A DNA stretch of 64,000 bases, from NCBI GenBank assembly GCA_964251965.1, contig CAXULQ010000009.1, positions 1 to 64,000 on the forward strand. The letters run 5' to 3'. Positions 34,655 to 44,301 of the stretch are shown one piece after another. This DNA is from Mucilaginibacter_A sp964251965 (GTDB lineage: Bacteria; Bacteroidota; Bacteroidia; Sphingobacteriales; Sphingobacteriaceae). The position numbers and the translations under genes are program-made. The notes under the pieces are model-generated. The model did no database searches. It was given only the letters and a program-made list of their open reading frames with translations, and had not been told where the DNA came from. The stretch's first letter is position 1. Every line of letters starts with the position of its first letter.

Positions 34655-34939
34655 ATGTTAACCGTAATTGCAAAAGTAACCGCGAAAGAAGATCAAATTG
34701 AAGCCGTAAAAGCAGGACTGCAATCTGTAGTTGCACCAACGAGAAATGAAGAAGGTTGTTTGTTGTATGATTTGCACCAGGACATCGAAAACAGAAACGT
34801 CTTTTTCTTTTACGAACATTGGGACAGTCCGATACACTTGGATAAACACCGCTTAACGCCGCACATGGCGCACCTTGGCGGAACGATAAAAGATTTGCTC
34901 GAAAAACACATGGAAGTAAGCCTGCTCGAAAAACTATAA
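34655..34939 (+). CDS. Antibiotic biosynthesis monooxygenase (ABM/YgiN-like)
   Basis: 94 aa from the ATG at 34655. The open frame extends further up, but the extra 43 residues include the dispersed motif and do not resemble the family; the ABM fold begins MLTVIAKVTAKEDQ. Conserved elements are APTRNEEGCLLYDLHQD, FFFYEHW and KHRLTPHM. ABM proteins are small dimeric ferredoxin-like oxygenases, often quinol monooxygenases. It is followed 33 bases later by a cupin gene. Confidence 0.9.
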   Translation: MLTVIAKVTAKEDQIEAVKAGLQSVVAPTRNEEGCLLYDLHQDIENRNVFFFYEHWDSPIHLDKHRLTPHMAHLGGTIKDLLEKHMEVSLLEKL

Positions 34940-34972
34940 TTTTGCAATTGCACAACTAAAAAAAGTAGAAGT

Positions 34973-35551
34973 ATGAACAGAAACAAATTTCTATCGCTGC
35001 TTGGTTTGGCTTCTTTTACTTTGTTCAGCAAAAAAGTTATGGCAGAACCGGGACAACCGCAAACGCTTCGTTTTAAAGATGACGGCATCATTCCAAATAG
35101 TAAATATCCGTTGCTGCATTACCAAAAGGTATTTTCGCAAACTGGTTCGGCTGGTGCAGACTGGCTGGAACAGCATTTCGCCAAAAACAACTGGACGAAC
35201 TCCTGGCGCAACGGTGTTTATCCTTTTCATCATTACCACAGCACTTCGCATGAAGTTTTGGGTATTTACAGTGGTTCGGCTTTACTACATTTAGGCGGAG
35301 AAAAAGGCCAAAAAGTTAAAGTAGAAGCTGGCGATATCATCGTAATCCCGGCGGGCGTTGGCCATAAAAACTTAGGCAGCAGCAATGATTTTGGTGTAGT
35401 TGGTGCTTACCCCGACGGCAGAAGCTGGGACGTGATGCGCGGCCAGCCCGGCGACCGGCCAAAAGCAGATGAGCGGATTGCGGCGTTGCCCGTTCCTGAT
35501 TTTGATCCGTTTTTAGGTAAGAAAGATGGGTTGATTAAGTTATGGAAGTAG
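34973..35551 (+). CDS. Exported cupin domain protein
   Basis: 192 aa with an N-terminal signal-like segment (FLSLLGLASFTLFSKKVMAE). The cupin beta-barrel motifs are GVYPFHHYHSTSHEVLGIYS (metal-ligand His and Glu) and AGDIIVIPAGVGHKNLG. It may bind a metal and act on a small molecule; the function is unknown. It is convergent with the PorP/SprF gene, ending 9 bases from it. Confidence 0.86.
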   Translation: MNRNKFLSLLGLASFTLFSKKVMAEPGQPQTLRFKDDGIIPNSKYPLLHYQKVFSQTGSAGADWLEQHFAKNNWTNSWRNGVYPFHHYHSTSHEVLGIYSGSALLHLGGEKGQKVKVEAGDIIVIPAGVGHKNLGSSNDFGVVGAYPDGRSWDVMRGQPGDRPKADERIAALPVPDFDPFLGKKDGLIKLWK

Positions 35552-35560
35552 CTTTTTTCC

Positions 35561-36577
35561 TCAATAAAAATCATAACACTTGCTGCCATTGCGGTTTTTA
35601 GAAATACCACGGCCACCATTTCCGCCATTGCCAACGGTAGTTTCATAACTTAAAGCACCTTCTGTAGTGCCGGACGTATTGGAGTAAGGCAGTTTAGATG
35701 TTGTGGCATCGTGGCTTACACCCAAGCGCAATTTGTCATTATAATCCCTTTTCACAAACAGATCGAATATTAACGAAACAACAACTGCATCCTGCTGACT
35801 GCCGTCCGTTCGGTACCATAAACCTAAATTTACACTTCGGTTTTTGTACTGCATACCAGCACTGTAAGAACGGACTTTTGCCTGGCTATAAACTACAATA
35901 GAAGGAATTACCGACGGGGAGTTTTCGTCTCCGTAATAATCCAAGGGCAGCTTATAACTAATATTTGCATTGAGCCGGACAGGCAAAGGCGATTTGGTGC
36001 CGGTAAAAGATTCGTTCGGTTTGTTAAGATGTTGTGCCGAAGTGCCAATCATAAAGTTGCCTTGTACATAGTTGATGCCGCCGCCAGCATCGAAAAAAAA
36101 CTTGTTGTTAAACTCTGGTGCCGAAGCGCCGGTTGCACCGCCGGATATAATTCCTTGCGTGTTTATCTGGTCTAAAAACAATAGTTTATCATAATCAATT
36201 TTACGGTTGGTTACACCTGCTTGCAAACCGAAAGACATAATACTGTTCTCAAAATCAACATTATAGGAATATATTCCCGAAAAATTGGTTTTGTTAAGAT
36301 AAGCCGTTCCTTCGCTGGATTTGGTAATCATCAACCCAAAACCGCCGCCAAATTTGGGCACCTGGTAATCCATAGAAAAAGTGTAATAATTGAACCTGCC
36401 GGGGATGCTTGTCCACTGGTTTCGATAAATTAAATTCATGCGCAAATCGCCTTCAAACTGGCCGTTCAAAGCCGGGTTTAAATAAACCGGCGAGTTGTAA
36501 AACTGCGAATAAATATGATCCTGGGCAGCACAAATTTGGGCCGATAAAAACAGTATCAACGTTAAAATTTTCTTCAT
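35561..36577 (-). CDS. PorP/SprF family type IX secretion outer-membrane protein
   Basis: 338 aa from the ATG at 36577. Signal peptide MKKILTLILFLSAQICAAQ, then the family start DHIYSQFYNSPVYLNPALNG and a barrel of about 14 strands; the C-terminus is Gly/Asn-rich and odd for a barrel end. SprF/PorP proteins serve as the outer-membrane anchor for proteins with type B T9SS signals. It begins 3 bases after the giant adhesin gene, the standard pairing. A sister-core motif (36545-36556) lies in the signal-peptide codons. Confidence 0.93.
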   Translation of the reverse strand: MKKILTLILFLSAQICAAQDHIYSQFYNSPVYLNPALNGQFEGDLRMNLIYRNQWTSIPGRFNYYTFSMDYQVPKFGGGFGLMITKSSEGTAYLNKTNFSGIYSYNVDFENSIMSFGLQAGVTNRKIDYDKLLFLDQINTQGIISGGATGASAPEFNNKFFFDAGGGINYVQGNFMIGTSAQHLNKPNESFTGTKSPLPVRLNANISYKLPLDYYGDENSPSVIPSIVVYSQAKVRSYSAGMQYKNRSVNLGLWYRTDGSQQDAVVVSLIFDLFVKRDYNDKLRLGVSHDATTSKLPYSNTSGTTEGALSYETTVGNGGNGGRGISKNRNGSKCYDFY

Positions 36578-36580
36578 CAC

Positions 36581-39500
36581 TTATCGGATTAAATGGATCG
36601 GGCCGGTTTTGGTAGATGGCCCTGTTTCGTATTTCATGCCTTTCCATTCGGTGCCGTTTATAAATTTTGCCGAGATATACCAAACGTAAACGCCTTGCGG
36701 TGCCGGTTGCCCGTGCATTAACCCGTCCCAGCTTTCGGTTGGCGAACCGGCAGCATCCAGCTTGTCCGACTGCCAGATCACTTCGCCCCACTTATTAAAA
36801 ATGCGCAAAGAATAAGCAGATAATCCGGAAGCGCGGACGGTAAAAGTTTTTAGTTCTGTTTTGGCATTTCCTGGTTCAAAAGCGTTTGGCACGAAAAGAT
36901 AGCCCGGAACGCCGTCAACACGTACTTTCTTGATAATCACGTCTGTGCAATTATTGGCGTTAACAACGGTCAGCTTCACTTTATAAGTTCCGGTATCGAG
37001 ATAAGTATGCTGCGGATTATCGGTTGTTGCGGTTTTGCCATCACCGAAATCCCATTTAATACTGGTTAAAGTGCCGGTACTTTTATTGCTGAAATTGAAA
37101 GTGTAATCCGGGATTTTGATCACGCTGTCCGGCAAGGCAACGAAATCTGCTTTTGGCGGTGCCGAAACCATAATATAATTCGTGGCAACGGTTGTATCGG
37201 CGCAGCCATATTCGCCGATGGCAATAAGTTTTATGTTGAAAGGCGATTTAAGGTAATTAAAAGTATGCGTAGGGTTTTTGCCGGAAGAGAACGTGCCATC
37301 GCCAAAATCCCACAAATAAGTTGTGGCATTGGTAGAAATATTTTGGAAAGTAGCCGTAACTTGTGTGCAGCCTTTTAAATTATCGGCAGTAAAACCAGCT
37401 TGCGGCGGCAATGCTATTTTTACCGTATGAATGATGGTGTCTCGGCAAAAACCGTTATAAGCAATTAACCGCAAATAATAAGTCCCGGGAACGCCGTAAA
37501 TGTGCATGGGCGTTGCAGCATTTGCTTCAGGAGTTCCATCGCCAAAATTCCAGGTGTAACTGGTTGCGCCGGTGGTTTTGTTGCTGATCTGCACATCCAG
37601 TTTGCCGTTGCAGCTTACCGTGTCTTTTAAGCTGAAAGCCGCCACAGGTTTGGCAAAAGTACCGATGGTGCTGGTGAGGCTGTCGGCACGGCAACCAAAA
37701 GTGCTGCCCACCACTAATTTAAGCTGATAAGTTTGCGCCGATTGTGTTAAAATTAGGTTCTGCGGATTTTGATCGGTAGAAACCAAACGGTTATTCAAAT
37801 ACCATTTAAACTGATCAGCATAAAGCGAAGTGTTCGAAATTTCTGCCTTAAAAGGAGCACAGCCACTTAGGTTTTTTACGCTGAAAATAGCTTTTGGAAA
37901 CCCGTTTAAAAGGATGTTGTGTGTTACCGTATCCGGACAACTGCTTGTGCCGGATGCAATCAGTTTTACCTCATAACGATACGGAAAAGTGGCATTTGCT
38001 GGCGGGCTAAAAGTATAAGCCAGGTTTTTTTGTGATGAAACCAGTACGTTATTAATCAGCCAGCGATAGTTTACCGCACCATTATAAGTTGTTTTATTGT
38101 TGAAATTTACCGTAGCCGTTGTGCCGCATAAAACTGTATCTGCGGGCGCAAAAGCCGCTACAGGCGATTCTGTAACCCGCACCAACTGCATGGTAGAATC
38201 TGCACAACCGGTTTGGTTATAAGTAGTGAGCAGCACGCGGTAAAGTCCGGCTTTGGTAAAAATATGGCTGGCAGAATAACCGGCCGCCTGGTTAGCTGTT
38301 CCGCTGGCAGGATCGCCAAAACTCCAAACCGGGCTTAGCGCGTTAACCGGCGCAGCAACCACATTCAAGTTAAAAGGCGCACAATTAAGCGTACCGGCAT
38401 TGCTTAAAAAAGCGGCATCCGGCGCAGCCAAAACTTCTGTAGTATGGCTTACGGCGTTGGTGCACGAACTTCCGTTGGCGTACGATTGTGTTAAAGTTAA
38501 CGTGATAATATACGTTCCTGGTTTTGCATAAGCATGTTTTGGGTTGTTATCGTTGCTGATGCTGCCATCGCCAAAATCCCAGCGGTAAGAAAAATTGCCT
38601 TGTATGGAATTGTTGGTAAAAGCGACAGAATCGCGCAAACAATATTGCAGTTTTCCGATGCTAAAAGAAGCAAGCGGCTGTTCGTAAACGGTGATAACCT
38701 GGTTGGTGCTTGCCGTAGTACAACCGTTGGAAGCAGTCAGCTTAACATTGTAAACGCCGGCTTTAGTAAACGTGTGCATAAAAACATCCGGTGCTTTGCC
38801 GGTTGTGGTGGTGTTGCCATCGCCAAAATCCCACAAAAAAGAATTAGCGCCGGTAGAATTGTTGTAAAAATTGACCGTTACCGGCGAGCAGCCAAACTGG
38901 TTATCACCGTTAACCACCAATTTTGCCTGCACGTTATTCGGGTAAACTACAATTTTATAAAAGGAAGAATCTTTGCCGCACTCATTTTCGGCAACCAATT
39001 TTAAAGTTAAAGTATCGGTTTTGGTGGTGGTGTAAGTGTATTTAATGGTTTGGTTATCGGTTAAAACCTGCTTTTCGCCGTTGCCAAAATAGTAAGTGTA
39101 CGTGTTGGGCAAACCTGCAGATTGGTTGGTTAAAGTGATCTCAAACGGCGAGCAGCCAATGGTTTTATCAGGCGTAAAAACAGCTTTTGGTTTTGGGCGG
39201 ACGTGGATAGAATCTGTAAAATAATTTACGCCGCAACTGGTGGTAACGGCCAAAGTTATTTTGTAAGTTGTGTCGCGGTTTTGCGGGTGCTGCAAAAACG
39301 TAACGTCATTTGGTTGGGTTTGGGTTGAAGTTTGTCCGTTGCCAAAATCCCATTTATAAGTGCCGCCGTTTAACGGTTGCGAAGTGTTTACAAAATGTGC
39401 CGTAATCGGTCCGCAGCCTTTAGTTTGGTTTTTGGTGAAAGATGCTGATACTGTTTTTACCGTACTAAAACTGAGTTGCTGGCTGGATGTATCGCAACCA

Positions 39501-42500
39501 AATTTGCTGGTGGTAAACAATTTGATGTTTACCGCTTGGCCATCATTTTTAACAATATAACCCGGAAAAGCAGCAGTTTTCCCGATAGAAATTCCGTTGG
39601 CAAACCACTCGTAACTGCCGTTTACATCATCATGCAAAACTGGTTTAATTACTTTGGAAAGATCGAAAGGAACGCAGCCGGTTGTGGCAGAAGCAGTAAA
39701 TTCTGCTTTGGAATTTGGGTTAACGATAATGGTAACAACGGACGAAAAACCCGAACAAATGCCGCTGGTAGTTAAACGCCGGAAATAAGTTGTTGCTGTA
39801 AGTGCCGCAGGTTGATAATCTGATGAAGTTGCACCAGTTATGCCCGTCCAGGCAATATTGTTGGCCGAGCTTTGCCATTGAAAAGCAAAAGTTCCGTTTC
39901 CGCCGGTTGGTGTTTGTCCGCTAAGCAAAGCTGGTGCAGTATTATAGCAAATGGTTTGGTTGCTTGCAATGTCAAAATTGCTAAGCGAACCCTGAACGGT
40001 AATGGCTATAGCGTTAGATGTTAAACTGCAATTACCGCTGCTTGCCAACCTTCGGTATTGTGTTGAAGCCGTAAGTGCAGGCGGCGTATAAGTTGCTGCT
40101 ATGGCACTGGCGATATTAGCCCACGTTGTGGCATCCGCAGATGATTGCCATTGATAAGCGAAAGTTCCGGTTCCGCCGCTTATCGCCCCAACTCCTTTTA
40201 ATTGCACCGGAAGGTTGTTGTAGCAAATGGTTTGATCTGCAGAAATAACATTGTTTGTAATGGCCGGACTGACCGTAATTGTGATAACCGCAGCCGCACT
40301 TTCGCAGCCAAAAGTATTGGTTTGGGTAACATAATAAGTAGTGCCGCCAGCAGTAGTTGTTGCGGGTGTTGGCGCGTTGGCCAGCTTGTTGGTAAGCGCG
40401 GCATCGCTGTACCAGTTTAAAGTATTGCCGGTTGCAGCGGTGGCGGTTAATTGCGAAGCAACATCGTTTACACAATAAGTTTGGGGCGATGTTACCGCAG
40501 GCGTAGCAGGTTTTGGGTTGATGGTAATTTTAAAAGTAACCGGCGTGCCGGTGCAGCCATTGCTTGGTGTAACGGTAATATTGGCGACGATCGGGACTGA
40601 TCCGGTATTTCTCGTTGTAAAACTGCTGATATTTCCTGTTCCGCTTGCTGCCAGTCCGATGTTGGTATTATCATTCCGCCAGGAAAATGTTGTTCCTGCC
40701 GGGCTTCCGGTAAACGTAATATTTCCGGATGGCGATCCGGCACAAAAAGAAATATCCGGCTGGGCAGTTACAGTTGGTGCTTCTTTTACCGTTACTAAAT
40801 TGGTAACGGTTGTTGGGCCGCAATCATTGGTGATGGTTAACGTGGTGGTGTAACTTCCTGCGGTGCTATAAACTACCGCTCCCGGATTGGCCAGCGCAGA
40901 AGTTGCCGGCGTTCCTCCATCAAAAACCCAGGCGTAAGTTAAGCCCGTTCCGGCAGTAACCGTGGCGACAGGCGTATAACTATTGCCTGCGCAAACATTT
41001 CCTGCATTCAGCGTAAAAGCAGGTTTTATTTTTACGGTGATGGTTTGCGTAGCCGTGTTGGATGTACAGCCTCCGCCCGGACTGGTGGCTACTAAACTCA
41101 GCGTATAAGTTCCGGCAGCGGTAAAATTAAATTCGGGATTGGCAGAAGTGGAGGTTGTGTTGTTGGCATAAGTAAAACCGCTTGATGGCGAAACTGTCCA
41201 TTTATAACTGTTTGTCCCGCAGGTTGAAGCAGTTGTATTATTGGTGGTTTTAACCGATACTGGCGAACATCCTGTTAAATTATCTACCGTAAAAGAAGCA
41301 ACAGGCGGTGCCGTTACGCAGATCGTCTTGGTGGTCATATCGTTACCACAATTAGAACCGCCGGTTCTTAATTTCACAGTATAAGTTCCGGGGATGGTAA
41401 AGCGCAGGTAAAGGTAGGTAGAGCCGTTTGTCCATATAGAAGCCTGATCGGAACCAAAATCGTTGCCCAAACTTCCCGAATAAACGGTATAACCGGTAGC
41501 CGGACTAACAGACCATACAAAGTTGTTGTTAACGCAAGTTCCGTTAGAAGTAGTGTTGCCTTGGCTGGTATTGCTAAATGTAACCGTGCTGTTGGTACAG
41601 GCAATATCGCTTGGCGAAACCGCAAATTGTGCTTTTGGCTTTTGGGAAACATAAATGGGCGTAACCGTAGCGGTAGAACTGTTGCAAGGGTTACTGGCTA
41701 CAATAGTGGCCGAAAACGAGTTGTAATAATTGCCGCTAACATAGCCGCAGGAAGAAGTTAAAAAGTAATGCGTAATGGTATCCGGTGCCGATGTATAAAC
41801 CCTTTGCGGCGTGCCATCACTATAAGTTACGGTATAAAGCGTACCAGCCGGATTGTTGGCCGTTCCGGTTACCGGGAATGTTAAAGCTGCACCTGTACAA
41901 ATTACCGTATTGCCCGGATTGCCTAAGCCAACAGCCGGGTTAGTCCCCACAAAAACACCATATTGTAAGGTATCTTTGCAAATGCCCTGGCCGGAAACAA
42001 TATAGGTTAGCGTGTAACTACCTGCGTTGTAAGTATGTTTTGTACTGGTAAAAGAAGCATTGGTAAAATCCGGGCTTCCATCTCCCCAGGAAATATTGTA
42101 ACTGGTGTTGGCAGCAGGTGTGGTTGATTTATTGGTAAAGGTAAATTCTGATGCCGCATTATTTCCGCATACAGAAAAATATTGTTTGCCATTATAAACA
42201 GAAGGGTTAAGTCCGCCAAGTTGCGCGTTGCTAACAGTTGCCGTTACGTATCTACCGTATGTATAAACACAGCCCGCAGCAGATGTTACTTTAAGTTGCA
42301 CGTAAAAACTTTGTAACGTTGCTGTGGATGAGCCAACAAATTTGTGTACCGGGTTTGCTGCTGTAGAAGTATCGGCGCTGCCGGAATTCAAATCCCCAAA
42401 GTCCCAAAAGTATTTAATATTGCTGCTGGTAGTGCTGGTAAATTTTACAATACTGGCATTACACGCATTAATGGGCTGGTTGCTAAAAGTGGCTGTAGGA

Positions 42501-42868
42501 TAAGGGTTTAAAGTTACATTTACCGGAGTATAACTGGTATCCGTGCCTGCAAAATTGATGATAGCATAATAACTGCCCGCCTGGGTAGCCGTATAGTTAA
42601 TGGAGGTTGCATTATTGATAGCGGCACCATCTTTATACCATTGGATTGTTGCCCCGGTTGGCGCATCCGTAGCCGTTAGTTTTACACTTCCTCCGGTACA
42701 AAGGTCCAAAGAACCAGTTACCGTAATTGTAGGATCAGTTTGCCTAAAATGATTCCCTTTTCGCCAATGGCTTTTGACATTGGGAAAAGCCTCTAAACCG
42801 GTAAACATACCCGCAACAACAGATACAGCCAAGATCAAAATTAATAGCCGAAGTAAATGTTTAATCAT
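36581..42868 (-). CDS. Giant PKD/Ig-like adhesin with T9SS type B sorting domain
   Basis: 2095 aa. An N-terminal transmembrane-like signal (about 5-24) is followed by Ig-like and PKD repeats; about ten PKD hallmarks are visible (for example FLWDFGDGNTT, YRWDFGDGSIS, YLWDFGDGTFS, KWDFGDGKTA). The C-terminal 85 residues (VPNAFEPGNAK, LRIFNKWGEVIWQSD, WDGLMHGQPAPQGVYVW) are the gliding-motility-associated/type B sorting domain used by the type IX secretion system. It is exported to the cell surface and anchored with the PorP/SprF protein encoded 3 bases later; ligand unknown. Copies of the dispersed motif occur at 38662, 39448, 40777, 41290 and 42049, in differing frames. Confidence 0.95.
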   Translation of the reverse strand: MIKHLLRLLILILAVSVVAGMFTGLEAFPNVKSHWRKGNHFRQTDPTITVTGSLDLCTGGSVKLTATDAPTGATIQWYKDGAAINNATSINYTATQAGSYYAIINFAGTDTSYTPVNVTLNPYPTATFSNQPINACNASIVKFTSTTSSNIKYFWDFGDLNSGSADTSTAANPVHKFVGSSTATLQSFYVQLKVTSAAGCVYTYGRYVTATVSNAQLGGLNPSVYNGKQYFSVCGNNAASEFTFTNKSTTPAANTSYNISWGDGSPDFTNASFTSTKHTYNAGSYTLTYIVSGQGICKDTLQYGVFVGTNPAVGLGNPGNTVICTGAALTFPVTGTANNPAGTLYTVTYSDGTPQRVYTSAPDTITHYFLTSSCGYVSGNYYNSFSATIVASNPCNSSTATVTPIYVSQKPKAQFAVSPSDIACTNSTVTFSNTSQGNTTSNGTCVNNNFVWSVSPATGYTVYSGSLGNDFGSDQASIWTNGSTYLYLRFTIPGTYTVKLRTGGSNCGNDMTTKTICVTAPPVASFTVDNLTGCSPVSVKTTNNTTASTCGTNSYKWTVSPSSGFTYANNTTSTSANPEFNFTAAGTYTLSLVATSPGGGCTSNTATQTITVKIKPAFTLNAGNVCAGNSYTPVATVTAGTGLTYAWVFDGGTPATSALANPGAVVYSTAGSYTTTLTITNDCGPTTVTNLVTVKEAPTVTAQPDISFCAGSPSGNITFTGSPAGTTFSWRNDNTNIGLAASGTGNISSFTTRNTGSVPIVANITVTPSNGCTGTPVTFKITINPKPATPAVTSPQTYCVNDVASQLTATAATGNTLNWYSDAALTNKLANAPTPATTTAGGTTYYVTQTNTFGCESAAAVITITVSPAITNNVISADQTICYNNLPVQLKGVGAISGGTGTFAYQWQSSADATTWANIASAIAATYTPPALTASTQYRRLASSGNCSLTSNAIAITVQGSLSNFDIASNQTICYNTAPALLSGQTPTGGNGTFAFQWQSSANNIAWTGITGATSSDYQPAALTATTYFRRLTTSGICSGFSSVVTIIVNPNSKAEFTASATTGCVPFDLSKVIKPVLHDDVNGSYEWFANGISIGKTAAFPGYIVKNDGQAVNIKLFTTSKFGCDTSSQQLSFSTVKTVSASFTKNQTKGCGPITAHFVNTSQPLNGGTYKWDFGNGQTSTQTQPNDVTFLQHPQNRDTTYKITLAVTTSCGVNYFTDSIHVRPKPKAVFTPDKTIGCSPFEITLTNQSAGLPNTYTYYFGNGEKQVLTDNQTIKYTYTTTKTDTLTLKLVAENECGKDSSFYKIVVYPNNVQAKLVVNGDNQFGCSPVTVNFYNNSTGANSFLWDFGDGNTTTTGKAPDVFMHTFTKAGVYNVKLTASNGCTTASTNQVITVYEQPLASFSIGKLQYCLRDSVAFTNNSIQGNFSYRWDFGDGSISNDNNPKHAYAKPGTYIITLTLTQSYANGSSCTNAVSHTTEVLAAPDAAFLSNAGTLNCAPFNLNVVAAPVNALSPVWSFGDPASGTANQAAGYSASHIFTKAGLYRVLLTTYNQTGCADSTMQLVRVTESPVAAFAPADTVLCGTTATVNFNNKTTYNGAVNYRWLINNVLVSSQKNLAYTFSPPANATFPYRYEVKLIASGTSSCPDTVTHNILLNGFPKAIFSVKNLSGCAPFKAEISNTSLYADQFKWYLNNRLVSTDQNPQNLILTQSAQTYQLKLVVGSTFGCRADSLTSTIGTFAKPVAAFSLKDTVSCNGKLDVQISNKTTGATSYTWNFGDGTPEANAATPMHIYGVPGTYYLRLIAYNGFCRDTIIHTVKIALPPQAGFTADNLKGCTQVTATFQNISTNATTYLWDFGDGTFSSGKNPTHTFNYLKSPFNIKLIAIGEYGCADTTVATNYIMVSAPPKADFVALPDSVIKIPDYTFNFSNKSTGTLTSIKWDFGDGKTATTDNPQHTYLDTGTYKVKLTVVNANNCTDVIIKKVRVDGVPGYLFVPNAFEPGNAKTELKTFTVRASGLSAYSLRIFNKWGEVIWQSDKLDAAGSPTESWDGLMHGQPAPQGVYVWYISAKFINGTEWKGMKYETGPSTKTGPIHLIR

Positions 42869-43094
42869 GCCGTTACATTTTGATAGTTGTTACCTTTAAG
42901 GATAAAAATTTAATCTGTGTAATGTAGTGATTTTTTAATGTGATCTAAGAATATTATTTAGTTTAAGTTATTGACCAATACCTGTTTGAAGATGATTAAT
43001 CAGGAAATGCAAATAGATGCCGAAAAGCTTTTTGTAGCTCAGAAACTAAACCGGTTGCTTTAAAGTTAAATGCGGGAACTGGCTTTTAATACTG

Positions 43095-43106
43095 TAAAAG
43101 AAGCAT
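43095..43106 (-). repeat. Dispersed motif, exact core
   Basis: TAAAAGAAGCAT in the gap upstream of the toxin-antitoxin array. Confidence 0.66.
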
Positions 43107-43318
43107 GACAAAGCGTAGCAAAAGCCTTCTTACGGGATAAAAAAACTCATTTTGCTTTAGGTGATCGGATAACTTATGTATAGAATGGGATAAGGTCTAA
43201 TCGGGATGTTTTTATAAGGGTAATTTTGTTAAGCTTTTTTTAACGCTATTGTTATATTGTTGGGTGAGGTGTTTTAGTTGATAGGGTTGAAGCTTGTTGT
43301 TTGTAGTTTTGCTTTCGA

Positions 43319-43345
43319 CTGGATGCAATCCTAACCCAAATATAA
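43319..43345 (+). pseudogene. Remnant of a third RelE/ParE-type toxin gene
   Basis: Bases 43319-43339 are identical (21 of 21) to the last codons of the second toxin (44587-44607, encoding LDAILTQ), and TATAAT follows one base later in both. The rest of that copy is gone. It shows that the array once held at least three units, or that one unit was lost by recombination. Confidence 0.8.
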
Positions 43346-43359
43346 TCTTTTTTATGCCC

Positions 43360-43371
43360 TAAAAGAAGCAT
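43360..43371 (-). repeat. Dispersed motif, exact core, in the repeat unit
   Basis: TAAAAGAAGCAT preceded by ATGCCC. The same context recurs at 44003-44023 and 44651-44668. Confidence 0.7.
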
Positions 43372-43392
43372 TGTTGTGTAAAGGAAAATGTA

Positions 43393-43420
43393 TTGATGCA
43401 ACAGGAAATTATTAGATTTG
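43393..43420 (+). promoter_or_regulatory. Promoter of TA copy 1
   Basis: TTG at 43393-43395, 17 bases, then TAGATTTG at 43413-43420, close to the Bacteroidota -33/-7 consensus; the antitoxin ATG is at 43425. Confidence 0.6.
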
Positions 43421-43424
43421 AGTT

Positions 43425-43649
43425 ATGGAACTTTTATTAAAAAACGTTGACCCGAAAGATTTTATATTGCTAACTAATTTGTCAAAACGGTTGGGCATCG
43501 TGGTGGAAACAAAAGCAGCCGTGGAATTTGAAAAACCGGATAATGCTACAGTTTTTGAAGATTTGAAAGAGTCAATGGCCGAAATACGACACGCCCAGCA
43601 AACCAAAACGCAACTTCGAGATGCTTGGGATGTGATTAATGAGCTTTAA
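43425..43649 (+). CDS. Antitoxin, TA copy 1
   Basis: 74 aa. It begins MELLLKNVDPKDFILLTNLS and ends in a helical segment; no named fold is certain, but it overlaps the toxin gene by 11 bases, the usual antitoxin-toxin arrangement. It is nearly identical to the antitoxin at 44077-44301 in the first 45 residues. It presumably binds the following RelE/ParE-type toxin. Confidence 0.8.
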   Translation: MELLLKNVDPKDFILLTNLSKRLGIVVETKAAVEFEKPDNATVFEDLKESMAEIRHAQQTKTQLRDAWDVINEL

Positions 43650-43962
43650 GCTAAAGATTACAAAACGCTTTGAAAAGGAATTGAAGCGTTTAACTAAAAA
43701 GTACCCTTCGATAAAAACAGAATTAATTGAATTGCTTACCTCGCTTCAGGTAAATCCTGTTCAAGGTGTTGCTATCGGTAGCGGATTTTATAAAATTCGT
43801 TTAAGTATTGCAAGTAAAGGAAAAGGTAAACGCGGTGGGGCGCGAGTGATTACTTATGTGGTAATTTTGGATGAAGTAGTATATCTCATTGCTTTGTATG
43901 ACAAGAGTGAGAAAGAAAATTTCAACGAGAAAGAACTCCAGGAATTTTTAACACAATTATGA
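43639..43962 (+). CDS. RelE/ParE-family toxin, TA copy 1
   Basis: 107 aa. The RelE/ParE fold is recognised by KLKITKRFEKELKRLTKKY at the N-terminus, then NPVQGVAIGSGFYKIRLSI, KGKGKRGGARVITYVV and VYLIALYDKSEKENF. RelE types cleave mRNA in the ribosome, ParE types poison gyrase; which applies cannot be told. It is paralogous to the toxin at 44291-44614. The shared terminator follows. Confidence 0.88.
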   Translation: MSFKLKITKRFEKELKRLTKKYPSIKTELIELLTSLQVNPVQGVAIGSGFYKIRLSIASKGKGKRGGARVITYVVILDEVVYLIALYDKSEKENFNEKELQEFLTQL

Positions 43963-43977
43963 TCTTATAAATCGATT

Positions 43978-44005
43978 AAGCGGCCATAACCAGCCGCTTT
44001 TTTTA
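43978..44005 (+). terminator. Terminator of TA copy 1
   Basis: Stem AAGCGGC (43978-43984) and GCCGCTT (43993-43999) with a T-run to about 44004. The same structure recurs after copy 2. Confidence 0.85.
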
Positions 44006-44010
44006 TGCCC

Positions 44011-44023
44011 TAAAAAAAAGCAT
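44011..44023 (-). repeat. Dispersed motif, expanded A-run variant
   Basis: TAAAAAAAAGCAT, a mutated copy between the two TA units. Confidence 0.5.
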
Positions 44024-44064
44024 TGTTGTTTAAAGGAAAATGTACTAGTGTAACAGGAAATTAT

Positions 44065-44072
44065 TAAATTTG
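44065..44072 (+). promoter_or_regulatory. -7 element of TA copy 2
   Basis: TAAATTTG just upstream of the ATG at 44077. The -33 TTG seen in copy 1 is changed here (TATTGATG to TACTAGTG), so this promoter may be weaker. Confidence 0.5.
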
Positions 44073-44076
44073 GTTT

Positions 44077-44301
44077 ATGGAACTTTTATTAAAAAACGTT
44101 GACCCGAAAGATTTTGTATTATTAACCGATTTATCAAAACGGTTGGGTATCCAAGTGGAAACAAAAGCAGCCGTGGAATTTGAAAAACCGGATAATGCTA
44201 CAGTTGCAGAAGATTTAAAAGAAGCGATTGAAGAAATAAAGTTAGCGCGTGCAGGGAAAATAAAGCTTCAAAGTGCTAGAGAGCTACTTAATGAGCTTTA
44301 A
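44077..44301 (+). CDS. Antitoxin, TA copy 2
   Basis: 74 aa, near-identical in its first 45 residues to copy 1 (FVLLTDLSKRLGIQVETKAA), diverged in the last 25. It overlaps the toxin by 11 bases. The N-terminal identity and C-terminal divergence suggest that each antitoxin is matched to its own toxin. Confidence 0.8.
   Translation: MELLLKNVDPKDFVLLTDLSKRLGIQVETKAAVEFEKPDNATVAEDLKEAIEEIKLARAGKIKLQSARELLNEL

Larger units (their letters stand above)
42869..43424. other. 556-bp gap upstream of the toxin-antitoxin array
   Basis: No gene is seen apart from the 43319-43345 toxin remnant and dispersed motifs at 43095 and 43360. The spacer is AT-rich. Confidence 0.6.
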
